A stretch of 64,000 bases of DNA, from contig NZ_QPJD01000001.1 of assembly GCF_003337375.1 (NCBI RefSeq), positions 186,001 to 250,000 of the forward strand, written 5' to 3'. This DNA comes from Paenibacillus prosopidis (GTDB lineage: Bacteria > Bacillota > Bacilli > Paenibacillales > Paenibacillaceae). The position numbers and the translations under genes are program-made. Shown here one piece after another: positions 1 through 7,868 of this stretch (its first letter is position 1; each line of letters opens with the position of its first letter). Under the pieces are notes generated by a model. It was not told where the DNA came from. It searched no databases and saw only the letters and a program-made list of their open reading frames with translations.

Positions 1-1
1 G

Positions 2-403
2 TTCTCCGTTTTTGTGCTCGCACAAATGGTCGAAGTCGGCGACATTATTGAAAGGATCGAAGCCGTTGTGGGCATGGCCATGCTCGCGGGTTCTCTTATG
101 AAGGCGACAATAACGCTGTATATTATTCAATTGATTCTAACGGAACTGTTCGGGCTGCGCAACGATCGTTTACTGACGAATCCGCTTTGTGTAACTGCTC
201 TATTATTGTCGCTAACCTTACCGGCAACACTGCACGAATGGGAGGAAATGGTGCTTGTCGTACATCCGATCTGGGTTGCAGCGGTTTATGTGCTTCCGCT
301 TCTTATCGTCGCTGCGGTCGCCTTCTTTAAAGATCTTCTGGCAGATTCGACAAAGGAAGAGGCTCCTTCAGGAAATGGCTCTGAAGGAGGCAGCGTGAAA
401 TGA
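2..403 (+). CDS. Spore germination permease (GerAB type), C-terminal part, truncated by window edge
   Basis: C-terminal part of a germinant-receptor B subunit, a multi-pass permease of the spore inner membrane related to amino-acid transporters. The frame is already open at base 2, so the true start is outside the window; the GTG at 14 is internal. Seen: the stretch DIIERIEAVVGMAML, typical of late GerAB/GerKB helices, then hydrophobic segments LMKATITLYIIQLILTEL, ALLLSLTLPATL and IWVAAVYVLPLLIVAAVAFF, and a short polar Glu/Gly tail. In complete operons the A gene lies upstream and the lipoprotein gerAC downstream. Here the stop overlaps an ATG with a strong SD, but that downstream frame dies after 11 codons. 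Family call is good; the germinant cannot be told. Confidence 0.85.
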   Translation, partial: FSVFVLAQMVEVGDIIERIEAVVGMAMLAGSLMKATITLYIIQLILTELFGLRNDRLLTNPLCVTALLLSLTLPATLHEWEEMVLVVHPIWVAAVYVLPLLIVAAVAFFKDLLADSTKEEAPSGNGSEGGSVK

Positions 404-435
404 AACGTACAAATCATGATCATGTAATGTGGTAA
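400..435 (+). pseudogene. Remnant of a gerAC-type start
   Basis: An ATG overlaps the permease stop (ATGA) and sits behind GAAGGAGG at ideal spacing, the arrangement expected for gerAC. The frame begins MKRT, as GerAC lipoproteins often do, but then reads NHDHVMW and stops. No lipobox or GerAC domain follows in any frame. Inference: the third gene of the receptor operon has been deleted shortly after its start, so the receptor is probably not functional. Confidence 0.5.
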
Positions 436-1320
436 CATATGTTGAAACAGAAAGGCAGTGGCGAATTTACACAAGCAAGCGGAGGATTTAGACGCAGTCT
501 ACTCCTTGATTCAAAGTTTTGAGTCTTCTTGTCAGACTATGGCGAATATGATGATCCGAATGTATGGATGGAGTATAAGATCGAAGAAAAATAGAATGAA
601 TTTGGATAATTCAAAGTACCTTCGTTCAACACCGTGTTCCTGCTTCGCGTCTATCACCGCTCGGTTTGCCAGAAGGATATAAAGGAAGAGCAGATAAAGG
701 CAGACGCGATTCCCCTAAGATAGCGTCAGGAAACCAAAAACGTTATAAGAAATCCCCGAAAAACCTTTTTTTTCATGCAGAGAGAGGATGAGGCCGACAA
801 AGTATCTTTGAACACTGTTTGAATATAAAGTTCTATAGAGCGTGGGAAGGTAAGAAGTTTTCGAAGTAAGGCGTTTATTTTTTTTACCGAACAATATCTG
901 TATGAGAATCTCATTAATCATAATATGAAAAACGGACATCGGCCTGAATGGCCGTAGGGCGAGATATGGGTTCTGGGTGATTCGCCAGCCGTTTCTTTGC
1001 TGCTTGATGATCAAGCATTTGATTATGACTGGATAGGCACCGGAAATAGCTCCTATGTGCTACATAACTAGACCGGGTAACAGAAAAATACGCGTATATC
1101 GGGGTGTAGATTCACGTTTCATTCTGGAGGATTTCTATGCTAAGTTGACTCTGTTTGCACTTGCTGAATCAGTAAGAGGATAGCAGACAGGCTCTTTATG
1201 TCCGATGGGCATGACGAATTCCGGTCTCCGAAATTTTTTTACGGGCGGAATGAACGAAACGGAGGGTCTGAACGTCTTATCTTCATAATGAATCCAGTGA
1301 AACAAATGGAGGTAATCACT
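436..1320. other. Gene-poor stretch with decayed coding remnants
   Basis: No intact gene is convincing in these ~880 bases. Short protein-like stretches occur on the plus strand in shifting frames: AVANLHKQAEDLDAVYSLIQ (about 451-510), continuing after a frameshift as VFLSDYGEYDDPNVWMEYK to a stop near 587; RLSPLGLPEGYKGRADKGRR (about 645-705); and GEIWVLGDSPAVSLLLDDQA, running to YVLHN and a stop near 1071. They may be pieces of one or more former genes, but I do not recognise a family. An open frame from 1198 runs into the next gene, but its first 41 codons look non-coding. Confidence 0.45.
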
Positions 1321-1668
1321 ATGTCACGTACGATTGAATTTACCGGAGAAAAGCTTGTTCTTCACCTCACGGGTCTAACCGTCGCTGCCGCTTTGAAAAG
1401 GAATGTCGAAGTACCTTATTCTTCGATCCGGAGTGTAGCTGTCGAGGATTTTAAAGTGTCCTTGTTGAAAATCAGGATCGGCACATCGATTGCGGACATC
1501 CGCGAGGGCCGCTTCCTGATCGGCGACCGCTGGTGTTTCATTTCCTACGAAAATCATAAAAATGTCGTCGTCCTAGAATTGGAGGACCACGAGTTCGGCA
1601 AGGTCGTGTTCCAGATGGAGAACCCGGAGGAAATCAGGGAGCGTATTCTGGAGAAAATGTCAGGCTGA
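1321..1668 (+). CDS. Small PH-like hypothetical protein (115 aa)
   Basis: I chose the ATG at 1321 because GGAGG lies 8 nt before it; the same frame is open from 1198 but upstream codons look like spacer. The 115-residue product has no signal or membrane segment. It alternates short beta-like stretches (IEFTGEKLVLHLTGL, VEVPYSSIRSVAVEDF, IREGRFLIGDRWCFISYEN, NVVVLELEDHEFGKVVFQME) and ends in a helix EEIRERILEKM. This is the shape of bacterial PH-like domains (seven strands plus a C-terminal helix). The function is unknown; such domains usually mediate binding. It stands alone, followed by a hairpin at 1676. Confidence 0.7.
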   Translation: MSRTIEFTGEKLVLHLTGLTVAAALKRNVEVPYSSIRSVAVEDFKVSLLKIRIGTSIADIREGRFLIGDRWCFISYENHKNVVVLELEDHEFGKVVFQMENPEEIRERILEKMSG

Positions 1669-1675
1669 CATCATT

Positions 1676-1704
1676 AAGGAACTGCAGCGGCAGCTCCTTT
1701 CTTC
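1676..1704 (+). terminator. Probable terminator of the PH-like gene
   Basis: Ten-base arms AAGGAACTGC and GCAGCTCCTT with one mismatch and a 4-base loop, followed by TTCTTC. It lies 8 bases after the stop. Weak U tract. Confidence 0.5.
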
Positions 1705-1710
1705 ATACAC

Positions 1711-1745
1711 AAAAACGAGGCAACCCGGATAAATGGACTGCCTCG
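1711..1745 (-). terminator. Terminator of the amylase gene
   Basis: On the minus strand CGAGGCA pairs with TGCCTCG and is followed by TTTTT, 12 bases past the amylase stop. Confidence 0.65.
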
Positions 1746-1756
1746 CTCGATTGCCG

Positions 1757-3718
1757 TTATGCAATTACTTGCTGCAAAATGATATAGCCGTAAGCTGGCA
1801 GTGATACTTTCAACTCACCGTTGGCATGGCTTGTAAACGTCGATCCGGCGGCAAGAGTGCTTGTGCTGGAGAGGAGCGTCGTCCAAGTGGATACGCCACC
1901 ACCCTCTACTGTCGCTGTCGCCGCGATGGTCTTTGCAGCTGCGCTCGACGCCGCTGTCGATGTCGAAGCGTCACTCGCCGCTCCGGCATCTGCTTCTATC
2001 TCAGCGTCATTGGCTGCCGCACTGCTTACAAAGCCAGTGAAAGCGACTGTGTGCGGCTCAGCGCCGCTATCTGCCGGCGCCGCCTCAACCGTGAAGCGCA
2101 AGTCAGCCGCTGCGCCGCGCGCATTCAGCGCGATGAGCAGGCGCTGATTGCCGTCGCGGCGCTCATACACCAAAGTGCCGTCCGCTTCACCGACGTGCAC
2201 GAAGCGAATATTCGCGCTGCGAAGCGCCCTATAGCGGTGGCGAAGTCCAATCGCCTCCGTATAGAACTGCAGCAGCTCACGGTTTTGCTCCGCCGGGTCC
2301 CAAACCATACATTTGCGGCAGCCGGGATCGCCGCCGCCGTTAATACCTACTTCATCGCCATAATATATACAAGGGGTTCCCGGGTAGGTCAGCTGGAACA
2401 ATGACGAAAGCTTCATCGCATCGGTGTTATCGGCGCATATTGTGAGCAACCGCGGAGTGTCATGACTGTCCAGCAGATTGAAAGCCGTCTCCGTAACCTG
2501 CTGCGGATATGCGGCAAGCTGCGCGCCGATCGCATCGGTGAATGCCTTCGCGTCAATCGTTTGATGTGCGAAGAAATCGAGCACCGCATTCGTGAACGGA
2601 TAATTCATGACGGCGTCGAATTGGTCGCCCTGCAGCCACATCATGGAGTCATGCCATATTTCGCCCAAAATGTACGCTTCCGGATTTACGGACTTCACCG
2701 TATGCCGGAATTCGCGCCAAAATTGATGGTCTACCTCATTGGCGACATCGAGCCGCCAGCCGTCAATACCGATTTCCTCGATCCAGTAACGTGCGACTTC
2801 CAGTAAATATTGCTTCACTTCAGGATGCTCGGTATTAAGCTTCGGCATTAACGGTTCGAAAGCAAAGGTCTCGTAAGTCGGAACGCCTTCAATGACTTGG
2901 AGCGGCCATTCCCGCACATGGAACCAATCCGCGTACTTCGATTGTTGGCCGTTAATTTGCGCATCAACGAACGGAGGAAATGTTTTGCCGGAATGATTGA
3001 ATACCGCATCCAGCAATACTCGGATACCTCGCGTATGACAGGCGTCAACCAATTCCTTCAGCTTCTCGTTCGTGCCGAAATGCGGATCCACCTTCATATA
3101 GTCCTGCGTGTCATACTTATGATTCGTCGTCGCCTCGAATAGAGGCGTGAAATAGACGGCATTGATGCCGAGCCCGGCAATGTGATCCAAGTGTTCGATA
3201 ACGCCCTGCAGATCTCCGCCAAAAAAGTTCTGAGGCGTCGGCTCGCCGCCCCAAGGTTCTACGTTCTTAGGATTGAGCGACGGGTCGCCGTTCGCGAACC
3301 GCTCCAGGAATATTTGATAGAAGACAGCGTCCTTCACCCAAGCCGGCGGTTCAAACACATCGACCGGATTGATGTACGGGAAATCGAAAAATGAGTTCGG
3401 ATTGTCCGGCAAAGTAAGCTCGAAGCCCTTGTCCGTAAGCAAAATCGTTTCATCGCCGTCCGTTAAGCGAAACGCATAGCGAAGGCGGCGAAACGGCGGG
3501 ATAACAGCGGTTTCCCAGTAGTCGAACAGCGTGTCGGTGGAGAAGATTCGCATGCCGATGGTCATAACCGTCTGATCCCAGGCGTATTTATCTCCGACGA
3601 TCGCTTCGACAGCAGTGACGTCATCCTTTTTTGTGCGTAACCGAATGTGCAGCGTCTTGCCATCATAGGCGTATGCCCAGTTTTGCTTCGGCCGGTGATA
3701 TACCGCTTCTAATAACAT
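1757..3718 (-). CDS. Neopullulanase / maltogenic amylase-type GH13 enzyme with Ala-rich insert
   Basis: Cytoplasmic alpha-glucan hydrolase of the neopullulanase/cyclomaltodextrinase group (GH13_20); no signal peptide. Start ATG at 3718 is 10 nt after AAGGAG; a 13-codon upstream extension to 3757 lacks an SD. Order: N-terminal beta domain (about 1-125), (beta/alpha)8 barrel, C-terminal beta domain. Catalytic motifs are all present: [11 protein letters not shown] (nucleophile Asp), ILGEIWHDS (acid/base Glu), LLDSHDTPR (third Asp), plus the Ca/substrate motif DAVFNHSGK. The last ~110 residues are odd: an Ala/Ser/Thr-rich run (about 565-620: [20 protein letters not shown] and further) sits inside the otherwise normal C domain, and the protein ends in a normal strand [12 protein letters not shown]. 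It is monocistronic, so a role in maltodextrin use is family knowledge only. Confidence 0.92.
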   Translation of the reverse strand: MLLEAVYHRPKQNWAYAYDGKTLHIRLRTKKDDVTAVEAIVGDKYAWDQTVMTIGMRIFSTDTLFDYWETAVIPPFRRLRYAFRLTDGDETILLTDKGFELTLPDNPNSFFDFPYINPVDVFEPPAWVKDAVFYQIFLERFANGDPSLNPKNVEPWGGEPTPQNFFGGDLQGVIEHLDHIAGLGINAVYFTPLFEATTNHKYDTQDYMKVDPHFGTNEKLKELVDACHTRGIRVLLDAVFNHSGKTFPPFVDAQINGQQSKYADWFHVREWPLQVIEGVPTYETFAFEPLMPKLNTEHPEVKQYLLEVARYWIEEIGIDGWRLDVANEVDHQFWREFRHTVKSVNPEAYILGEIWHDSMMWLQGDQFDAVMNYPFTNAVLDFFAHQTIDAKAFTDAIGAQLAAYPQQVTETAFNLLDSHDTPRLLTICADNTDAMKLSSLFQLTYPGTPCIYYGDEVGINGGGDPGCRKCMVWDPAEQNRELLQFYTEAIGLRHRYRALRSANIRFVHVGEADGTLVYERRDGNQRLLIALNARGAAADLRFTVEAAPADSGAEPHTVAFTGFVSSAAANDAEIEADAGAASDASTSTAASSAAAKTIAATATVEGGGVSTWTTLLSSTSTLAAGSTFTSHANGELKVSLPAYGYIILQQVIA

Positions 3719-3765
3719 GTTTCCATCGCTCCTTAAAGGTGGTGTGGAAAAGCTCAAGGAAAACG

Positions 3766-3813
3766 CGAAAAAAGGTACAACCTCTGCTCATAAAAGCCGA
3801 GGTTGTACCTTTT
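3766..3813 (-). terminator. Terminator of trxB
   Basis: Perfect 12-bp arms AGGTACAACCTC / GAGGTTGTACCT with a 14-base loop; on the minus strand followed by TTTTTTCGCG. It may act in both directions, since TTTT also follows on the plus strand. Confidence 0.75.
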
Positions 3814-3953
3814 CCCATTAAATGTTCAGGCGCCGCTCACGCGAGGCATATGATGAACAATGGTTGCGGTAGCATTGCCTTTTTATTTTATCTCTCAACA
3901 AAATTATTATACATAATTTGCACGTTTTGTACTAGTCTGTTTGGAAAAAAAGT

Positions 3954-4898
3954 TTAGGCGTGAACCGATTCATGCGCTTGCGATTCCAAGAAACGTTCGC
4001 AATCGAGAGCTGCCATACAGCCGCTGCCTGCCGCCGTAATTGCCTGGCGGTAGGTGCGGTCTTGAACGTCTCCGCATGCGTATACGCCTGGGATATTCGT
4101 CTCCGATGTTCCCGGCTTCACAATAATGTAGCCTTGCTCGTCGGTATCGATTTGGCCGCCAAGGAAGCCCGTGTTAGGCGTGTGACCGATCGTTACGAAT
4201 ACGCCGTCGGCTTCGAGCAGCTCTTCCTCGCCCGTTTCATTATTGCGTACTTTCAACCCTTTCAAGCCCATGCCCGAAGCGGTAACTTCAAGCGGTGTAC
4301 GGTTCAAGCTCCAAACGATTTTGTCGTTGGCGCGAGCGCGGTCCTGCATGATTTTCGAAGCGCGCAAATCCTCGCGGCGATGAACAAGCCGAACCTCGGA
4401 AGCGAAGCGTGTGAGGAACACCGCTTCCTCCATAGCGGAGTCGCCGCCGCCGACTACGATAATCTTTTTGCCGCGGAAGAAAAAGCCGTCGCACGTTGCG
4501 CAAGTGCTTACGCCGCGCCCGATATTTTCTTGCTCGCCCGGTATGCCGAGATATTTGGCCGATGCGCCAGTCGAGATAATGATCGACTCCGCTTGCATCT
4601 CGCCGATGCCCTCAACGTTGAGCGTGTATGGACGCTTGCTGAAGTCCACGCTTTTGACAGAGCCGGTTTTAAAGGTCGCGCCGAACCGCTGCGCTTGCTT
4701 ACGCATGTTGGACATGAGCTCGCTGCCCAAAATCCCTTCAGGAAAACCGGGGAAGTTCTCAACCTCTGTCGTAGTTGTCAGCTGGCCGCCCGGCTGCCAC
4801 CCTTCGATGACGAGCGGCTCCATGTTCGCGCGGGCCAAGTAAATAGCAGATGTCAAGCCGGCAGGTCCTGTACCGATAATAATCGTTTTGTATATCAT
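3954..4898 (-). CDS. trxB: Thioredoxin-disulfide reductase
   Basis: NADPH- and FAD-dependent flavoprotein that keeps thioredoxin reduced in the cytoplasm. At 314 residues it has the usual bacterial TrxB length. Seen: FAD-binding GTGPAGLTSAIYLARA at the N terminus, the redox motif CATCDG at about 134-139, the NADPH motif VVGGGDSAMEEA right after it, and the C-terminal FAD motif PGVYACGDVQD. The start follows GGAGG at good spacing. It is transcribed alone: a promoter-like pair lies upstream and a strong hairpin downstream. No anomaly. Confidence 0.97.
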   Translation of the reverse strand: MIYKTIIIGTGPAGLTSAIYLARANMEPLVIEGWQPGGQLTTTTEVENFPGFPEGILGSELMSNMRKQAQRFGATFKTGSVKSVDFSKRPYTLNVEGIGEMQAESIIISTGASAKYLGIPGEQENIGRGVSTCATCDGFFFRGKKIIVVGGGDSAMEEAVFLTRFASEVRLVHRREDLRASKIMQDRARANDKIVWSLNRTPLEVTASGMGLKGLKVRNNETGEEELLEADGVFVTIGHTPNTGFLGGQIDTDEQGYIIVKPGTSETNIPGVYACGDVQDRTYRQAITAAGSGCMAALDCERFLESQAHESVHA

Positions 4899-4945
4899 AT
4901 ATATCCTCCATTCGGAAAGTGATTGAGATAATAAATACTACTTTA

Positions 4946-4974
4946 AAATTATTATAAACTAACCTTTATGTCAA
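4946..4974 (-). promoter_or_regulatory. Putative trxB promoter
   Basis: On the minus strand TTGACA (4974-4969), a 17-base spacer, then TAATTT (4951-4946). The -35 is perfect; the -10 is weak and a closer TATAAT is at poor spacing. Confidence 0.4.
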
Positions 4975-5040
4975 TATCGTTCATGTAACGTTCATGTTGG
5001 TGTTATATCCTTAAAGCAACGACTTCATAGGTCGGAATTA

Positions 5041-5224
5041 AGGAACAAAAAGACTTCTCGCGCGATCAGCTCATCGAGCAAATATGGGGAATGGATTACG
5101 AGGGTGACGAGCGGACGGTCGATGTGCATATTAAAAGGCTGCGCGACCGTTTTTCCAGGAGACCTACGATTTTCGTATCGTGACGATTCGCGGACTCGGT
5201 TACCGGTTGGAGGAGTTGGCATGA
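5041..5224 (+). pseudogene. Response regulator remnant (OmpR/PhoB winged-helix end only)
   Basis: Only the end of an OmpR-type response regulator survives. [17 protein letters not shown] and [15 protein letters not shown] are the classical DNA-recognition and wing region. After a frameshift near 5150-5160 the second frame gives [20 protein letters not shown] and stops at 5224, overlapping the kinase ATG as in intact operons. The whole receiver domain is missing: upstream of about 5045 there is no coding sequence, only AT-rich spacer. Non-functional as it stands. Confidence 0.85.
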
Positions 5225-6361
5225 TTCGCAGCTTGTACGTACGAATTACAGCTACTTTTCTTATTATTGTGCTCATAAGTATTGGAGTAGCCTTTCTATT
5301 TACGAATCAGCTGTTCAAACGGGACGCCAGAGGACAGCTGCCTGACCAGCTTCATAAATCCATTGACCGGATCGAACAGATGTATGCCGTATCGGAGCCG
5401 ACCTCGATGAAGCAATTTTTGGAAGAAATGTCGTCGCTGCAAGGCCTGTCAATTATAGCTGTAAACAGCTCGAATCGGCTTGTGGAGGTTGGCGAGCGAA
5501 GCGGTACGATGGTGGAGAGCCTTACATACGAGCAGCTTACCAGAGTTTTTCGTGGCGGCAGGGTAAGGCTGGACTTGTTGGATCAGGAGGAAGGCGAACC
5601 GGCATCGCCGCCTGCTGTCGGCAGGCTCGTGAAATTCGGAAACGAGAACTGGGTGTTATTCGTCCAGCCTAACCGTTTCCCGCAAAACAGCAACTTTATA
5701 TGGACGGCAGTCACGCTTCTCGTTAATCTGCTCGTGGTCGGCTGCATACTTATATTAGTAGCTGCCCGTTATTTGGTAAGACCGCTCAAAATGATGACGG
5801 ATGCAGCGACCCGGATGACCGAAGGGGATTTTACCGTCCGCTTGCCGGTAAGGTGCGGCGATGAGCTGGGCGAGCAGGCCGAGAGCATGAACCGGATGGC
5901 GCTTGGCTTGTCCCGGCTTGAAATGATACGTCAGGATTTTGTATCTAACGTGTCGCATGAGATTCAGTCGCCGCTTACGTCTATTGGAGGCTTCGCCGAA
6001 GCGCTGCGGAGCGAAGAGGTGACGAATGCCGAGCGGGACCGTTATGTCAGCATTATTAAGCAAGAGAGCACGAGGCTGTCCCGTTTAAGCGAAAATTTAC
6101 TCAATCTGGCGTCGCTTGACTCGCAGCAGCATCCTTTTCATCCTAAGCTGTACCGGTTGGATCGTCAGTTGCGCGATGTCGTACTCTCGTGCGAGCCGCA
6201 TTGGCTGACCAAAAGGCAAACGGTTTAGCTGCTAATGGAGGAAACGTTTATTACGGCAGACGAGGATCAGCTAAGACAGGTTCGCGCTTGAACCGAACGC
6301 TGACCAGCTCGCCGGAGCGAGCTTTATCGTACGGCTTCCGCTTCAGGCGCCTCAGCTATAA
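5221..6361 (+). pseudogene. Histidine kinase with stop codon and deleted ATPase domain
   Basis: Membrane sensor kinase that would pair with the regulator remnant. ATG at 5221 follows GGAGGAG and overlaps the regulator stop. The open part (335 codons to TAG at 6226) has TM1 (about 7-29), an extracytoplasmic sensor region, TM2 (about 158-182), HAMP, and a HisKA domain with the phospho-acceptor box SNVSHEIQSPLTS. It ends at a TAG. Read through this stop, the frame gives LLMEETFITADEDQLRQV, the start of the HATPase domain, then another stop. From 6296, in another frame, NADQLAGASFIVRLPLQA is the very end of the same domain. The N, G1 and G2 ATP-binding boxes are gone. A truncated HisKA protein could be made but could not autophosphorylate. 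Confidence 0.88.
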
Positions 6362-6476
6362 GCAGCAATTGCCGCCTAAATTCAATAGCAGCGTACTCAT
6401 CTCGGTTGGCATAATTTTGCCAAAAAGGTTATGATGTAGGAATTATAAATAGCTAATTTGATGTTGAGGGAGCGTT

Positions 6477-7361
6477 ATGCGGATGGAAAAGCGGATACGA
6501 AAAGCAATTATTCCCGCAGGGGGATTAGGCACACGATTTTTGCCAGCTACGAAAGCGCAGCCGAAGGAAATGCTTCCGATCATCGATAAACCGGCGATTC
6601 AATATATTGTGGAAGAAGCCGTGGAATCCGGTATTGAAAGCATCATTATTGTAAGCGGGCGCAATAAGCGGGCTATTGAAGACCATTTTGACAAATCAGC
6701 CGAATTGGAAGCAGAGCTTGAGGAGCGGGGCAACGAGGAGATGCTGGTGATGGTCCGGGAAATCTCCCAGCTGGCGGACATTTATTATGTTCGACAGAAG
6801 GAGCCGCTCGGGCTTGGGCATGCGGTATTATGCGCCCGGCGCTTCATCGCTGACGAGCCGTTCGCGGTATTGCTCGGCGATGATATTTTGAAATCCGATC
6901 CGCCCTGTCTGCGCCAGATGATCGATGTATACGAGCAGCAGCAATCTTCCGTTGTCGCGGTGATGGAAGTGCCTTGGGATCAGACACATAAGTATGGGAT
7001 TGTCGATATTGAAGCAGGCCAAAAGGTTGCCCGAGTGCGTGATATTATAGAGAAGCCTGCTCCAGGGCAAGCGCCTTCTAATTACGCGGTTGTAGGCCGT
7101 TATGTGCTCGATCCGGTCATCTTCGATTTACTCGAGCATGCTAGGCCTGGTAAAGCCGGAGAGATTCAATTAACCGACAGCTTGCAGCAGCTGAATCGTA
7201 TTGCGGCGTTATCGGCGTACCGTTTTGACGGGCGGAGGCATGATGTCGGCGACAAGCTCGGCTTTGTGCAGGCAACTATCGATTTTGCGCTTGAACGGTC
7301 AGATCTTGCCGATGATGTCCGGCGCTATTTAAGTGAACGGCTGAAGGAAACGTACTCATAA
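6477..7361 (+). CDS. galU: UTP-glucose-1-phosphate uridylyltransferase
   Basis: Makes UDP-glucose from UTP and glucose-1-phosphate for glycolipids, teichoic acid decoration and exopolysaccharide. At 294 residues it is standard for Gram-positive GalU. Seen: nucleotide-binding IIPAGGLGTRFLPATKAQPK with the family lysine, DKPAIQYIVEEAV, YVRQKEPLGLGHAV, LLGDDIL (metal Asp), and IIEKPAPGQAPSNYAVVGRY. Start: ATG 6477 lies close after GAGGGAG; the in-frame ATG at 6483 is better spaced, so the protein may be two residues shorter. Stand-alone gene with terminator at 7414. Confidence 0.96.
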   Translation: MRMEKRIRKAIIPAGGLGTRFLPATKAQPKEMLPIIDKPAIQYIVEEAVESGIESIIIVSGRNKRAIEDHFDKSAELEAELEERGNEEMLVMVREISQLADIYYVRQKEPLGLGHAVLCARRFIADEPFAVLLGDDILKSDPPCLRQMIDVYEQQQSSVVAVMEVPWDQTHKYGIVDIEAGQKVARVRDIIEKPAPGQAPSNYAVVGRYVLDPVIFDLLEHARPGKAGEIQLTDSLQQLNRIAALSAYRFDGRRHDVGDKLGFVQATIDFALERSDLADDVRRYLSERLKETYS

Positions 7362-7413
7362 CCACGTATGAACAGCTGAAGGAAACGTACGATAAGCACA
7401 TATTGCTAGATGG

Positions 7414-7436
7414 GCCGCCTTTGGGCGGCTCTTTTG
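7414..7436 (+). terminator. galU terminator
   Basis: GCCGCC / GGCGGC arms with a short loop followed by TCTTTTGTTTT. Confidence 0.75.
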
Positions 7437-7612
7437 TTTTAGGTATCTCTTTTACGCGCAAGCTTCCTTTATTTGCTCATTCGAGGTTTGTTCTGAAAAG
7501 GAAGGGATTAAGTCAATTGTGCCAACTTAAAAATCAGGTCGCTGCAGCCATAAATTCGAAATTAGTATTATAAAATCGAATTAAACAGCGCTAGCTTAGC
7601 CGATTCATGATT

Positions 7613-7683
7613 AAGGTGCAAAACTGCACCTTATGTTGCCCTGGCGGCCGTATTGTAGAGAATAAGGTGCATAACTGTACCTT
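7613..7683. repeat. Two palindromes in a 51-bp periodic pair (GGTGCA-4-TGCACC family)
   Basis: AAGGTGCA-aaac-TGCACCTT (7613-7632) and AAGGTGCA-taac-TGTACCTT (7664-7683) begin exactly 51 bp apart. The same core palindrome with the same 51-bp period occurs at 47181-47298. The rest of this 430-bp spacer between galU and the next gene (7437-7868) is AT-rich; I see no gene in it. Confidence 0.75.
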
Positions 7684-7868
7684 ATTTCAAATCTGTTTTG
7701 GGCGTTGTACCCGATCCAACCCACCTCACTTCATGACGATACCTGATTTATGGACAAAAGATGTTTGCCTCTTCATTTCCCACTAATTTTAAATGGAGAT
7801 CATTTACTTTTTCGTATAGAATAGATAGTTGTGTATAGAGAGAATGAGTGACTGGGAGATGAACGGAA

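Noticed and set aside
715..1014. 99-residue minus-strand frame in the decayed region
   Set aside because: No SD, no recognisable features, and it overlaps remnants on the other strand.
5104..5220. N-terminal extension of the histidine kinase frame
   Set aside because: It reads the response-regulator remnant out of frame; the kinase start at 5221 has GGAGGAG and begins right before TM1.
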